NCBI GenBank assembly: GCA_013397865.1
Contig: VZTI01004947.1
Location: forward strand, 2,347,937-2,411,936
Length of the DNA stretch: 64,000 nucleotides
Direction: 5' to 3'
From: Struthidea cinerea
Lineage: Eukaryota > Chordata > Aves > Passeriformes > Corcoracidae
Shown: piece after piece, positions 52,201 to 64,000 of the stretch
How the letters are laid out: each line of letters opens with the position of its first letter
Numbering within the stretch: position 1 is the first letter of the stretch
Notes under the pieces: generated by a model
Told to the model about the DNA's origin: nothing
The model's database searches: none
The model's input: the letters and a program-made list of their open reading frames with translations, nothing else
Made by a program: the position numbers and the translations under genes

Positions 52201-53989
52201 CCCAGAGGGAGGAGGTGATGCTCTGAAATTGTCTTAATTGCTCTTGTTTATGCTGGTTACGATGGCAATAAGTTGCCATGCAGAGGAGGCTTTATTCAGA
52301 TGTGCAGGTTCTCCATTGTTCCATACTCTGAAGGATTGTCTGTAGGCAGCTCCAAGTCATTTACAACAATAGATTAATATGAAGATCAGTAATCCTGGCT
52401 GACTCACAGTCACACACATGCGAGACCCGCCAATCGCTGTGACCTGCCACCGGATTTAAAGGGGAGGTTGAATGTTGCTGGCATGTTCTTGCAGGATGCT
52501 GAGGAGATAATGCTTTGCACTTGCACAGCTTCTGCTCTCCAGGAGCTTCCCAAACATGAATGGAGGATGCTCTCTTTCTAGGGCAGGCGATGACTCTTAC
52601 ACTTGCTGGAAAGCAGGGAACTGGGGCACAGTGTGTCTTTGGTCCAGTGTAAGTTAACATGTGCCAAAGTTTAATCATGGGTCAGGAATCCTGACTTTTA
52701 GTCCCTGATCTATCTTCCAGGCACTCTATCACCCAGGCCCTGAGGAGCATTTTATGCATGTTGTGTGCTGCTTGTGCTGTGTCCCATTTACCACGCTTGG
52801 ACAGCTTTGCCTCACAGATTCCTCTCCAGACCTCTGCAGTTCCATGTCTGGATCTTCATTTGGCAGAGACCCAGTGGAGACAATGTTGAGACACCTCAAC
52901 AGTGGGTTTGTCCCTTCTGTCCCACTGTTCACACTTAGAGCCTGTGCTGGCCCCAATTGCACTGGACTGGGGGCACGTTGCTTTCCATTCTTACTTTCCT
53001 GGATAATCCCAGGCTGCATCCCATTCTACCTCACTGATCCATCCCTTGATTCAAGAGGTGCGTATGCCATCTTTTCCCCTAAATCCTTGTCTCAGGGATA
53101 TATGTCCCCTATATTCTGTCATTCGCCCTGGACCCACCATTCTCCTTCCATGTGCCAGGCACTCCACATATCCCCTGTCTCCCTCATCCATCACTCTCCC
53201 TGCTGTCAGGGACACAACATTCCCCCATCTTTCCTTTCCCCCATGCTGGGTGAAACAGGAGATGCCTGCTCCTATTTTTTCCCCGTTTGGGAGATAACAT
53301 TATTTAACAGCAGGGAACACGGGCAGAGCTGTGAGGGAGGGTTGTGCTTGAAGGGATTAACAACTGTCATCAACCTGCTCTTGACTCTAAAGTCCATTAC
53401 AGAGCTGGGTCAAGCTGTTGAAACTCCTCACCAGATTCCTATTTGCTGCCTATTTTCAGTCCTTGGACGCTGACAACAGCCCCGTAATTTCCAGTGTCAG
53501 ATTTGGTTCTCCATGTTGCCATATTGCACAAACTCCAGCAGACAGACGAGTGCAGAAATTCTTTCCAGCTGAGTGTGAAAAACTGCCTCACTCTGTCCAT
53601 AAGTAATGTGCCTCGTTGAGTTGGGCTAATTTTCCTCCCTGTGTAAAACAGTGAGGTTTCTGCATAATTTTGTGCATTACAAAAACACCAGATCTCAAGG
53701 GCTCCATGGTGGGCCAGGCCCCAAGTGTGTTACTGAGCAATTACTGAGTCTTCACCTGCCTCAAGCTGAATAAAACCTTGAGGGAGCAGCTGAGGACCTG
53801 ACCCCTGCTTTTCCATATTCATACAAACAGGGGTGAGTTATATTGGGTCAGCAAAGGGCTGATTCAGGATTGTGTCTTATGATACCAAAAGAAGGTGCCT
53901 AGAATGGACTAGGGAGACTTTTCTTCCATAAATATGTATTTCATGTAGAAATATAACTTATATAAATGGTTAGAAGTTCTGTGTAATTA

Positions 53990-54180
53990 GTAACCCTCAC
54001 TGGATTTCTCTTCCACAAACTTTTCCAGGTTCTTAAATTCATATATATTTTTAGCCTTTTCAACATCCTGTGGCATGGAGTTCCTCAGCTTAACCACATC
54101 TTTCTTTTGAGCCTGAGATCCCCCCATTCCTGGGAGGTTTTGAACCACCCACCTTTCACAGTGGTACACATTCACAAAGA
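53990..54180 (-). mobile_element. Ancient CR1/L3-like LINE relic, end of the reverse-transcriptase ORF
   Basis: On the minus strand the frame 53987-54175 reads VVKLRNSMPQDVEKAKNIYE followed by FKNLEKFVEEKSS. This follows the LINE ORF2 C-terminal pattern W-N-x-L/M-P-x-x-V-x-x-A-x-S-x-x-x-F-K-x-x-L-x-x-F. The DNA 'aacatcctgtggcatggagt' is the matching widely seen LINE segment. It clearly differs from, and is older than, the CR1 tails elsewhere in the window. Confidence 0.55.
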
Positions 54181-54851
54181 TCCGGAATTAGTCATATATT
54201 TAGCTTTAATTTGTTTTCTGATATCTCCATCCATTTGAATCCACCATCTGCTGTGAATCTGCCCTGCAGCGTAGTCACCATTCTGGAAGGAGAAACACAG
54301 AAGAACTTGAAGCTCTTGAAGTGCAATAGTGCAAAGCACCTGCGTGAGGTACCAGTGGTCACCTCTGAAACAGTTCCCTTGGAGTCACCACGTGTTACCA
54401 TCACTAGACGGTGACATCTCCCAAGCTTTGGAGCAGGCTTGGCTGTGGATCCAGAAGAGGGCAATGGTGACACATCCTCACCGAGGCTCCAAGCACCAAA
54501 TCCACGAGGACAGCCACTGCAGGAATGGAGCCAATAGCCAGACCACTGTGGCTAGTGGATCTGCCTATTCCTGGCTGTTTTGTGGCAAGCAGATTGAAGT
54601 GGGAGGCAGCTTTCAGCTACTGTCTCAGGTCAGATGGGACTGTCAGTCAATTGTTAATTATGACTCTTCTTCTTACTAATTTCTCTAACTTCTATCACCA
54701 TGGCAGCTAACTGCCGTGGAAAGACTCAGCCAGAAAAAGGAGAAGACAACCAAACTTTTCATAGCAAGGGAACAGGAACGAGCTACAGAGGAAAGGGGGT
54801 GGAGGAAGAGATCTGTAAATTGTTTTCCAGGAGAGTCTAACACAATGTTCT

Positions 54852-55140
54852 GAATCCTAAAATGGCTTTTGTTGGAAGGAACCTTAAAGATCATCCTGTT
54901 CCAACCTCCTTTCCATAGGCAGTGACACCTTCCACTAGACCAGGCTGCTCCGATCCCCGTCCAACCTGGCCTTGGACACTTCCAGGGATGGGGCAGTCAC
55001 AGCTTCTCTGGGCACCCTGTGCCAGGGCCTCACCACCCTCACAGGGAATAATTTCTTCCCAATATCCCATCTAACCCTGCTCTCTGGCAGTTTGAAGTCA
55101 TTCCCTTTTTTTCCTATTATCACATCCGCTCTGCCCTGAC
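54852..55140 (-). mobile_element. CR1 LINE 3' tail
   Basis: It begins 'gaatcctaaaatggcttttg' and continues with 'tggccttggacacttccagg', 'accaccctcacagggaataa' and 'cctattatcaca'. The minus-strand frame carries the CR1 ORF2 end HRVPREAVTAPSLEVSKARL. Confidence 0.92.
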
Positions 55141-57210
55141 CTGGTCAGTCGATCAGTTTTAATCTTTGGTGATGGCTGTGTGTCCAGAAAGGGCAAGAGG
55201 AGGAAAAATTTGACAGCACTTTGAGCTCTGATTAATTTTTAAACTTCCTCCCTTTCTGCTTATTTTGTAGCTTTTGTCCTGGTGCTGAATGTGTTCTTTT
55301 CCCCGTGTGTCACTTCCAGAGGCGTACTGTGGAGATGAAATGCCAGTTGGTCATCACAGGGCATTTCACCTGTGGGGGCTGGATGGAAATTCACAGGCTG
55401 GGGCCATACAGGGCCCAGGGACAACTGGTGACTTCTGTCACTGCAGCAGCTCTCAGCAACACGGTGACACAGTGCCTGAGTACATCGGTAGCATGGGCAG
55501 AGCAGGTTGTGTGGGATCAATAAAACAACAGCCATTTTGTTGGTGTTTTGCAGCAACGCCACACAGTTCTTGTTGAAATCACTGTCTGCCCCATTCAGCA
55601 ACTTTCATTTCTGATTAAGCTTTCCAGCCTGTAGGTATCTTCTCTCACACCTGTCTTACCATTTCCATTTACAAGGGCTTAATTTAGAAACCCATTGTAC
55701 CTGGGCCTGCACAGACCAAGCTAATTTATTTTACATAATGCCTCAGCACTTTAGGGAAACAGACTTAGAATAAGTCCATCCTGGAGGGAAGGATGGACTT
55801 GTGCTTCAGGTTTTGGGTTGAGTTCCAGGAGAAACAGACCCTGTTCTGACAATGTTCACCGATCTCCCGAGACTTTTATCAAATCACTTACCCTGCTTTG
55901 AACCTAACCTTTGAGTCTGGAAAATAATCAATATAACACTTTCCTTAGCTCTGGTTTTAGGATAAACATAGTATCTAGATGGCATCAAAGTCCTTGTGTT
56001 CTGTGCTTTAGAAGTAGAATAAAAAGCTGATTTCTGTGCTGGGGGGACTTCAGTGCGTAAGTGCAAGACGAGGACAACAGGCAGGTGCAAGTCTACTGAG
56101 GAGGAATGAAACCAGGCAGAGCTGACAGGCAAATAGACCCTGGGCATTGCTGCTGTCAGCTTTTCCATCGGCATCTCATCAGGGACACGCAGGGAGAGAA
56201 CGAATCACTCCGTGGGCGTTCACAGGAAGCGGCCCCCGAGCTCGAGGGAGAGGCACGGGACAAGGGCGGTTTGAGAATCCACGTGGGAGATCTTCCCAGC
56301 AAACCTGGGGGACAGGAGACTCCGTGATATGCCTGAAGGAGGCACAAACAGCCCCCGCCTCCTTGGCAGAGGACTCAGCTGGCAAGATCTGATGTTTTTG
56401 TTCACTTGAGGCTTTTGTTTGTTCACTAAATGCCCCCAGACTTTGCTTTTCAAGTCTCTTCCTTCTCTGTTGTTGTCACTGCCACAGCAACAGGTGAGTT
56501 TGAGAAGTTATATGTGGGGAAGATGAGCTGCACTGAGGAAGTTGGTCAAATCCTTTGCAGACCCCACTGGAGCCAGTAGATCTGAAGCCAGGTGCCCTCC
56601 ATCCGCAGAGCTGTGAGCATGGATGAGCCATCCAGTGGCTATGTGCCCTCATCACCATCAGTCAAGCTCTTCCCCACAAAACAGCAGTGGAGGAAGCTCC
56701 AGAAGTATTGCTTCTCTATTTCAGTGCTGCCACACTCACTGACGTCCTCGCTGAGCCTCTTGCGGCAGCAGGCTGCTAATCAAAAACTCTGCTGCTGCTG
56801 CTAATCAAAAACTCTTTGCTCGCCACTTTGGCATCATTCTGGGAAGCCAACAGAGTGCAGAGATGCTCAATTCCTCCCCCTCCACACACCTTCCATTGTT
56901 TTCAGGACTGACAGCTCTGATGTGGAGCAGTGATAAAAGCCAGCTGATGCTGTCAGGGCCTGGTACAATTGCACCGCAGGGAAAAAGGCGACTGGCTCTG
57001 ACTCATTGTAGCCGCCTGGAGCTCAGGATGCCTCGCACATGTGCTGTCTCCTGGCACGGCTCATCACACAGCAGTGCACCTCTGGATGCTCCCCTCTGAG
57101 GCGGGATTGACCAGAGGACTTGAGAAGGGCCAGGACTGGTGGCCAACTGGATGGCAAATCAGCCTTTGAGATGCTACAAGAACTCACGGGAATAAAAAAA
57201 ATACTTTTCT
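55141..57210. other. Non-coding stretch without supported gene
   Basis: About 2 kb. A short direct duplication of 'gctgctaatcaaaaactct' occurs at about 56773 and 56798. No coding exon recognised. Confidence 0.5.
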
Positions 57211-57212
57211 GT

Positions 57213-57562
57213 AGAATCATAGAATATCCAGAGTTGGACGGGACCCACAAGGATCATCCAGTCCAACTCCTGGCCCTGCCCAGGAGACCCCAACAATCCC
57301 ACCCTGTGCCTGGGAGCATTGCCCAAATGCTCCTGGAGCTCTGGCAGCCTTGGGGCCGTGCCCATTCCCTGGGGAGCCTGGTCAGTGCCTGACCACCCTC
57401 TGGGGGAAGAACCTTTTCCTGATCTCCAGCCTCAACCACTCTGACACAGCTCCAGCCATTCCCTGGGTCCTGTCTCTGGTCGCAGAGAGCAGAGATTGGA
57501 GCTGCCCCTGTGCTGCCCCTCTGGAGGAGCTGCAGCCCCTGATGAGACCTGACCTCTGCTGA
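57213..57562 (-). mobile_element. CR1 LINE 3' region
   Basis: It starts 'agaatcatagaatatccaga' and continues with 'gttggacgggacccacaagg', 'gtgcctgggagcattgccca' and 'accaccctctgggggaagaa'. It is the same subfamily as the copy at 31596. Confidence 0.92.
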
Positions 57563-60500
57563 AGCCTTTGGTGAGTAAGGAGCAATATAGGTGGTTGGTT
57601 GGATGTTCCTCTGCTTGACCTGTGTTCAGGGGTGTTTAGCAAAGCATTTGTGCAACTCCTGAGTGGCAATCTGTGAAATAACACCTCTCCTTCAGCCCCT
57701 CGCATTCCCATCCTTATGGAATGGGCTGAGTTGTAGTTGAATTTCTGGAAGGCTCCAAAATGCGAGGGATCCAAACTTGAAAATGCATCAGGAGTGCCAA
57801 GCCAAGCCAGGAAGGACATTCAAAGAGGGGAAATTGGGCTGTGATGTGAACTTCTGAGTGACCTTGAGTAAACTGGCTCTGTGCTGCCCATCCTGCCCAG
57901 GTCAGCAGCTGAAATTTCCATTACTGAAAGTAGAAACTCAGGGGTCATTTCTGTTTCATTTCTCACTTTTTCCCAAACATGACATTGAATGAGAGGCATT
58001 AGGAGTTCCTCCTATAAATAGGATCACCCCTGTCAAAGCTGGTTAAGTCATACCCAGTGTCAAGCCCATAACCAAGGTGCCTCTCATGCACTGTCTGGAG
58101 GGTGCAGAGAGGGTACAGGGAAGTTTGACAGCTCCCTGTTTGACCAGTTGGCACTGGGACATCATCTGTTTTCAAGGCAACAAGCACAATCATCCCTGGC
58201 TCCCATATGGAGGATTTTTGGAAGTGGTGCAGAGGCAGAGTAGTTGAGGACCGCTGCTCTCTGTTGTAGCAGAAGTGAAGCCTCCCAGCTCCCAACCTCA
58301 CAGGTGCTGGGCCCTCCATGGCTGCTGTCACTGCTGGGGTTAAATACTCTGATTTCATCTCTTCCTTCAAGGTTTTTCCCCAGTTCTATCCTAGAAATCT
58401 GGGATGACCTGGAAGCCCTGCGCTTTCACTTGTCTCGGTTTCCCCTGGAGGGAGCTGCAGTTTCCTCTTCCTTTAGAGCTTCCCAGTTCTTCTTTAGCTC
58501 CAGGAGGAGCAGCAGTTCCAGTGACATCCGTGACAAAGCGGCATTGCCACATGGGAAGTCAGCTGGGGCATGGCAGTGAAGCCAGAGACACAAAGCAAAG
58601 AAGCATCTTTGAAACAAGAGAGTTGTAAGTGTCCCCCCGTGCCAGCTGCAGGGACATCTGGATGGAGCTGGCTTGGCAGAGCTGCAGGGACACCAGGGTT
58701 GTGCGTGGCCGTGGTGGCTCCAGAGAGAGCACCTCGGGATAGCGGGAGCTGATGGAGGCACCTGAGGCGCCTTCACTTTCCTCCTCCCCCCTGGGAGCTT
58801 CTTTCCACCTCTTCACCAAACTTTGTGCTGCTCTGAGACTGGGGGCTGCTCTGCTGAAGTGATGCAAGTGAATATGTCTTAAAAAAAAAAAAATTAAAAA
58901 AAAATAGATAATTTCCGTGGTCTCATTTCCCCATAGATCCACAAGCAGTTGCATCAGTACAGCTGAGGGGGTGGAAAACTGAAGTGGGGGCAGAAAGGAA
59001 CAAAAACTTTCTAAGTCAGCTTTGAAAATGTTCAGTAACTATATGGAGACCTACAGCCTCTTGTCCCCTCCAGACGTGAAGAGCTGTCTGGTGCTCGTGT
59101 GTGGAGACACAGCCAGGGAGCAGAGATGATTTGTTTGAAGCTGAACTGAGAGCAGCTTAGCAGGGGAGGAATCGCTACTTGTTCTGAGATAGGCTAATTA
59201 TACTCTGTGTCCTTGGAAGCCAACCCTTCCCTACTCTGCTTGCATAATAGAGATCCTATAGCTTTGTACAGAAGCACCAGGGTTCCCTCCCATCTCCGCT
59301 GCACACAGCAGCCTGTCCCACTGCCAGTCTCCACCCCAGAAGGATCTGGATGTCAGTCCTGCATACCCCGGAGGGCTGCTGAAGCACTTTGGATTCCTGG
59401 GAGATGGAAACCCTTCTAAAAACGCAGGGTAGAGTTACTCTAATTCCTTGCTGTTGGGGATCAAGCTGAAGCCTGCTGCTTAATGGGGGATAAGTGGATG
59501 TAATGCAGTCAGTCAATAACTTTATGCACACACGCAGAGCCCTTTGGATTACTGATTTCCAAAAGGCAGAGTCTCCCTCACAAACCCTGCACCACACTGA
59601 GTCAGCCCTGAGCCGTTTGACTTTGTATTTCCTTCTTCACCTGCACTTTTATTCTTCCTCCCCTTATTCTTTTTTTTCCCCACTTATTCATTTTTTCTCC
59701 CCCCTGAGAAGTTTTCAGCTTGTCAAACGACTCTCCCTCTCCCTGTCTCTTTTCTCTTTGCCTTTTGCAGTGGGAGGAAAGATAATAATAAAAGGAGCAG
59801 TTTTCAAATAAGAAGCCCCACGTGTTACCTGGGAACTGTCTCTCAGCATCCAAATACCTGCTGGGACAGAGAGCGGTGAGTTCCCACTGCTGTTTTTTAC
59901 CCACCAGACACTGTTTGTGTTTTGTCACATGTTCCTGTCAGCTCTGTCACTTGGTACAAGCAGGACTGACTGGGCCCTTGTAAAGCAGGATTTCCCTTTA
60001 CACCTCCCTGCTAAGCGCTCCTCACTCCTTCCCTTCCTCCTCGCAGGGAAAATTGCTGCTCTGGCTGCTGCCGCGGTAGTTCCCAGGCTGGAGGAATGGG
60101 TTTGGGAGTGTTTGTGCTCTTTGCCTCATTGCTCTGAAATTCTGCTCTTCTTCAGGGGCCCTTCAGCCCTGCCTTGTGTCTCAGTGGGGAGGGAAGGCTG
60201 AGATGAAGGAGTCGCTGAACCTCTCTCTGTCCTCAGTCCCTGCTCAGCTTCAGGCTGAGCCCTTCACAAGTCCAGCGCTTTTTATGGCCTTACTGAACTG
60301 TTCCTAAAAGGACAAATTTGCAGGAGAAGGAGCTCCAGACCAAGAAATTCCTGTAAAGCCAAAGGACCTGAAATGGCTCCCTTGGGCCTCGCAGATGGGG
60401 ATGTAGCGGAGGGAATGGCCCACGCTGCTGCACTTATCCCAACCCTCTCTGTTCCTCCCCAGGCTCTCAGCTAAAAGGCTCATCTGACTTTTATGGGGCT

Positions 60501-62095
60501 GGAGAGACCAAGCAAACAAAGCCTCAGGGTTTAGTCAGCGCCAGCGGGTACAGCACGTGCCTTTTCCTTCTTTCCCCTCCTTTCTTTCCTGCTGACAGCT
60601 TTCCCGAACACATGTGGCGTCTGCTCGGCTCGGGAGCCTCTCCTCAGGAATGAGCCTCAGGACTGGGGCAGGAGAGCATTTCTTACCATCCTGAGCAGAG
60701 GCTGCTTTCTCTTTCACCTCCAGGACTTCTCAATACCTTTTGGGCTCCAAGGAAGCTGAGAAAGGCAGGGAAAGAAGGGGAGGGGTGCTGGAAGTGTCTT
60801 GGAGCATGAAGATGCTCTGTTGGATGGAGAAGTGACTCAGGCATGAGCTTCCAGGTAGAAGGACATGGCACTTTCCCTCCCTGCTCTTTCCCGGAGCTCT
60901 GACTTACAGCCTCAGCCTGTTCCTTCCATACCACCAGTGCTGGGGGTCTGAGGAATTCACAAACCTCGACTGGTGGTCCCCACACCCTCATCAGGGTCCC
61001 CTGAGCTGAGGGTCTGGCTTGGGTCACCACAAAGGTACAGCTGGAGCTGCAGCAGAAAAGCTCCTTTCCCTGCACACTGCTGGGTGTTGTTGACTGTAAC
61101 AAACCTCTCCCTTTGCTGCTGGGACTGTGCTCTGGGGCTGGGAATGAAGCATTGCTCATCCTGCTCATCCGTTCCTTACAGGAGTTTTGGGAATCTCTGT
61201 AAATAAGCCAAGAACATGAGAAAGAGAAATTCCTCCTGTTCCAGGCCCTGCCTGACACTGCACAGATCCTTTGTTCTTGGCTTCTTTCTCCCTCCCAAGG
61301 CCTCAGAGAAGTTCTTCCAACAGCGCAGCCCCCTGCTCAGCCTCTTCCACCAATTAGCAGTTATCCATTAACCAACCAGGAATAATTCCATCAATTAGCC
61401 CATCTCTTGAGGATCTCTTTCCCCAGGTGCTGGCAATGCCACTTAAGCACCAACAGGAAAGGAGCACTCAAGAGCTATAAATATAGCGAGATGTTTGTAT
61501 AGGACCTCTTTGTTCTTCATAACTTGGTGGTACTCCTGGTTTCAGTTGGTCCACAGAGAGCTCAGGATCAGCTCTTATCCAGCTTATTCCTAGGAGTCCT
61601 GCATTCTGGGCTGTGCACCCAGAGCGGAATCAGACCTTTCTGGCATCCGTTTTCTCGCTTTTTTTTTTGGAGGGATTGTGCGAGGATGCCCAGAAGGCTT
61701 TGAAGCCACCCATGGTATCCTGTGATCAGACCAGGCATGATGGATCCAGGATGGTAAGAAATAGGCTGCAGGTGTTGCGAAGGAGACTGTTCTGTAAAAT
61801 AAATATCTTCAAAGGAGAAGGAAAGTAGCAGGAACAGGTAGAAGAAAGGATGTTTTCAACCCTTGAAGGGGAACCTGGAGAAAGAGAGATCCTTTTTAAG
61901 GTGTAAAATGGTGTCAGTAGGAACATAGTATTGCCACTCCTTTGATGAGAGCAGTTAGCTGAAAATGGGAGGATGTGCGGGTTATCCCAGGTAGAGGAGA
62001 AAGTGGTGATAGAGTGGAGGGAGTGTCCTTTGAAGTTTTCTGATCCTGCAAAGGAAGGACACACTCCTGCCCACCTGAACCCAGCAGGAATCAAG
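57563..62095. other. Non-coding stretch without supported gene
   Basis: About 4.5 kb, including an A-rich tract at 58881-58904 (A13, TT, A9) and a long pyrimidine-rich tract at about 59620-59765. No coding exon recognised. Confidence 0.5.
59620..59765. repeat. Pyrimidine-rich tract
   Basis: The + strand is strongly C/T-biased over about 145 bases, for example 'ttcttcctccccttattctt' and 'ctctccctctccctgtctct'. It is broken by a purine-containing segment at about 59706-59730. Confidence 0.7.
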
Positions 62096-62195
62096 CATAG
62101 AATCCTAGAATGGCTTGGGTTGGAAGTGACCTTAGGCTCATCTTGTTCCAACCCCTGCCGTGAGCAGGGACACCTGCCACTAGACCAGGTTGCAG
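62096..62195 (-). mobile_element. CR1 LINE 3' terminal fragment
   Basis: 'catagaatcctagaatggct', 'tgggttggaagtgaccttag', 'gagcagggacacctgccact' and 'agaccaggttgcaggg' give about 100 bases of CR1 tail. Confidence 0.88.
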
Positions 62196-64000
62196 GGAAT
62201 GTGACCATGCTCTGCCCCATCTCTTCTCTGGGCCATGTTCTCGGAGCCCTGCCCAGCTGAGCCTTGCTGCTTTCTCCCTTCTCCACGGTTTATTTCCCCC
62301 ACACATGTACCCTGCTTTACATTTAAGACATCACCCAGCAAATTCTCTCAGCGCTTTCCTGGGTGCATCCATGTGCTTTGTTTTTGCAGGGCGTGAGGTG
62401 CAGAGTGCTGCTGGTTTATCTCCTATCAACGCGTGTTCTAGTGCTAAAGGTGGGCCATGGGGAGAAGATCAAGGCACAGGAGGAAAAGAGAAGGGAAGTG
62501 GATTAGCCAGGACAGCTCTGCATGTCTAGGAGCTCTTAAACTTGGTGATGCTCTTGCAGGGAAAATGGAAGATTGAAAATTAGGGATAGCCAAACCTAGC
62601 CTAACGTGGAGGACAGTGAAGGGAAAAGGATGTGATATTCTACTGACATCTACTTTTTGCTGTGGTACCAGGGACTGAAAGCTGGAGGGCTCAGACTGTG
62701 CAGCACCAGGTGGTCTGAGGGGAGCTGCTTCCATCAGCCAGGAAGGGGGGTGTGATTTCATGCAGAGCTTTGAGTGCCCAGATACCTTTTGAAAGCTTCT
62801 CTGCCTTGTCCCTCCTCACATGGCCAGTTATTTCCTCATTCCCTAAAGGAAATGCTAAAGAGAGACCCAAAATCCGGCGAGGGAGCTGCTGGCTCAGTGA
62901 TGCCACGCTCGGTTCTGCTCAGGTAGCACAGTGGCTGCAAATTAATTACTGTTAACGATGCCACCTTCCTGCAGAGAACAGCAATTTCTGCAGCGGGCAC
63001 AAGGTTTGGTCTTGTCGAGTGCCCAGCCTGCAAGGAGGCCTTCTGGCATCCCTGCACTGCCCATGAGCCCATCTGTTCCCAGTGGGAGCCACGGAGCCAT
63101 CAGGCAGTGCCGGATGGAAGCTTGTTTTGACTCATGGGTCAGAGGCTGGGCAGAGAAGTCTATCGTTCCCAGTCGCTTCTTTAATTGACACAGTGAAAGA
63201 AGCCACATCTTCCTGCCTGATTCTGACCAGGTCTGTAATTGAATTCAGCTCAACATCTCCGCTTCAGCCCCCCAGAGACCTGTCAATTAATGATGGTTTT
63301 TTTTCTCGCCTCGGGAATTTCTCCTTGCTCCCATTCTTTTTAGTTAATAGGATCTAGTGTTAAACCCAGTAGTAGTAGTAAACCTCCCACCCCCCATTTC
63401 CTACCTTTCCCAAAGGTGCCTCAAGAAGAAAAGGGCTTGAGCATGAAAAGAGAGACGAGCGAACTTCAGGGACTGAAAACACGTGCAGCTTTCCTGTCTT
63501 TTGTTCATTCATCCTTCCTCTCGCTCCTCTCAGGTCTTTTGTTTCTCTTTGCCAAAACTGCTTGCGCACACTTCACTCAGGATCTCATGAGACTGTTTTA
63601 GAAACTGCAAAGCTGAATTGGAGCCTTCTTTTTCCCCCCTCAGAGCACAATGTCTGTTTAACCTTTCTCCCTTGGCATCTGTCTCTCTCAGCAACCTATT
63701 TGCAACTCATGGTTGCAGAGGAATCCCAGTGCTGACTGGGTTTAAAATGGGGGTTGCTGGGGGCGTGGGCAGAAGTATGTGATACGCTGCAGGGTACAAT
63801 TTCAGGCTGGCTGCAGGAGGCAGTTATTCCATGGATCTGCCTTAGCCTTGTCTCTCCAAGCCCTGCCAAGACGTAGAGGCTTTTCATTGCTCTTAGAAAG
63901 GCAAATTTGATTTGCATGTCAAAGAGAGAGAAAGGACGGGGGTCCTCAGTTCTCCAGCTTCTTTATCCTCTCCTAGTCCCTCTCCCCCTCCCCACACCTC
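62196..64000. other. Non-coding stretch to the right edge
   Basis: About 1.8 kb with no supported gene. A small (AGT)n tract (agtagtagtag, about 63368) is the only simple repeat noted. Confidence 0.45.

Larger units (their letters stand above)
43644..53985. other. Non-coding stretch without supported gene
   Basis: About 10.3 kb with no recognisable CR1. Two CpG-retaining blocks (48050-48370 and 49010-49260) are listed separately. The longest frame, 52754-53473 (239 codons), has no recognisable family or splice context and is treated as chance. Confidence 0.5.

Noticed and set aside
52690..52760. Possible ancient SINE/LINE tail ('aatcctgacttttagtccct')
   Set aside because: It resembles a repeat ending common in turtles and crocodiles, but the match is too short and diverged to call by eye.
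52754..53473. 239-codon plus-strand open frame in the intergenic stretch
   Set aside because: It is the longest frame in the desert, but residue composition looks random. There is no recognisable domain, no obvious splice partner and no promoter. Conservation data could reopen it.
54935..55123. Open frames ending in PREAVTAPSLEVSKARLD, also at 24361-24617, 30631-30891 and 43423-43680
   Set aside because: These are the C-terminal ends of CR1 ORF2 in truncated elements, not host genes.

Overview
The window reads as a gene-dense piece of a bird genome, probably a microchromosome. Spliced vertebrate genes with very short introns sit in GC-rich sequence. The interspersed repeats are nearly all CR1 LINE tails that carry the avian 3' end (a 'gattctatgattct'-like terminus). 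Gene content and order match the mammalian ARPC1B-PDAP1-BUD31-PTCD1-CPSF4-ATP5MF block (human 7q22). I infer a bird from CR1 content and compactness; I cannot name the species.

Layout of 1-30.6 kb: six protein-coding genes strictly alternate in strand. ARPC1B (+, its 5' end lies outside the window) converges on PDAP1 (-). PDAP1 diverges from BUD31 (+) over a CpG island at about 12.6-13.97 kb. BUD31 converges on PTCD1 (-). PTCD1 diverges from CPSF4 (+) over a second CpG island that is interrupted by a 307-base run of N. CPSF4 converges on ATP5MF (-). All exon boundaries were set by hand from splice dinucleotides, phase and homology. PDAP1, BUD31, PTCD1 and ATP5MF give complete reading frames of 181, 144, 715 and 89 residues. 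CPSF4 lacks its first coding exon, which is most likely inside the N run.

The genes are housekeeping in nature: actin branching (ARPC1B), a phosphoprotein (PDAP1), spliceosome (BUD31), mitochondrial RNA metabolism (PTCD1), mRNA 3'-end processing (CPSF4) and ATP synthase (ATP5MF). They form no pathway together. What joins them is the alternating, shared-promoter arrangement.

Layout of 30.6-64 kb: I find no convincing coding exon. The stretch holds CR1 fragments, one pentanucleotide microsatellite, an ancient LINE relic, low-complexity tracts and a few segments with the look of conserved regulatory DNA (AT-rich homeobox-like sites, or unusually retained CpGs). It may be a regulatory desert or belong to a gene beyond the right edge; the sequence does not decide.

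I found no new biological system. The best second-look items are a GC-AG intron and a decayed alternative exon extension in CPSF4, three YY1-like sites at the ATP5MF start, hexamer repeats shared by the two divergent promoters, and an old MIR SINE in a PDAP1 intron.
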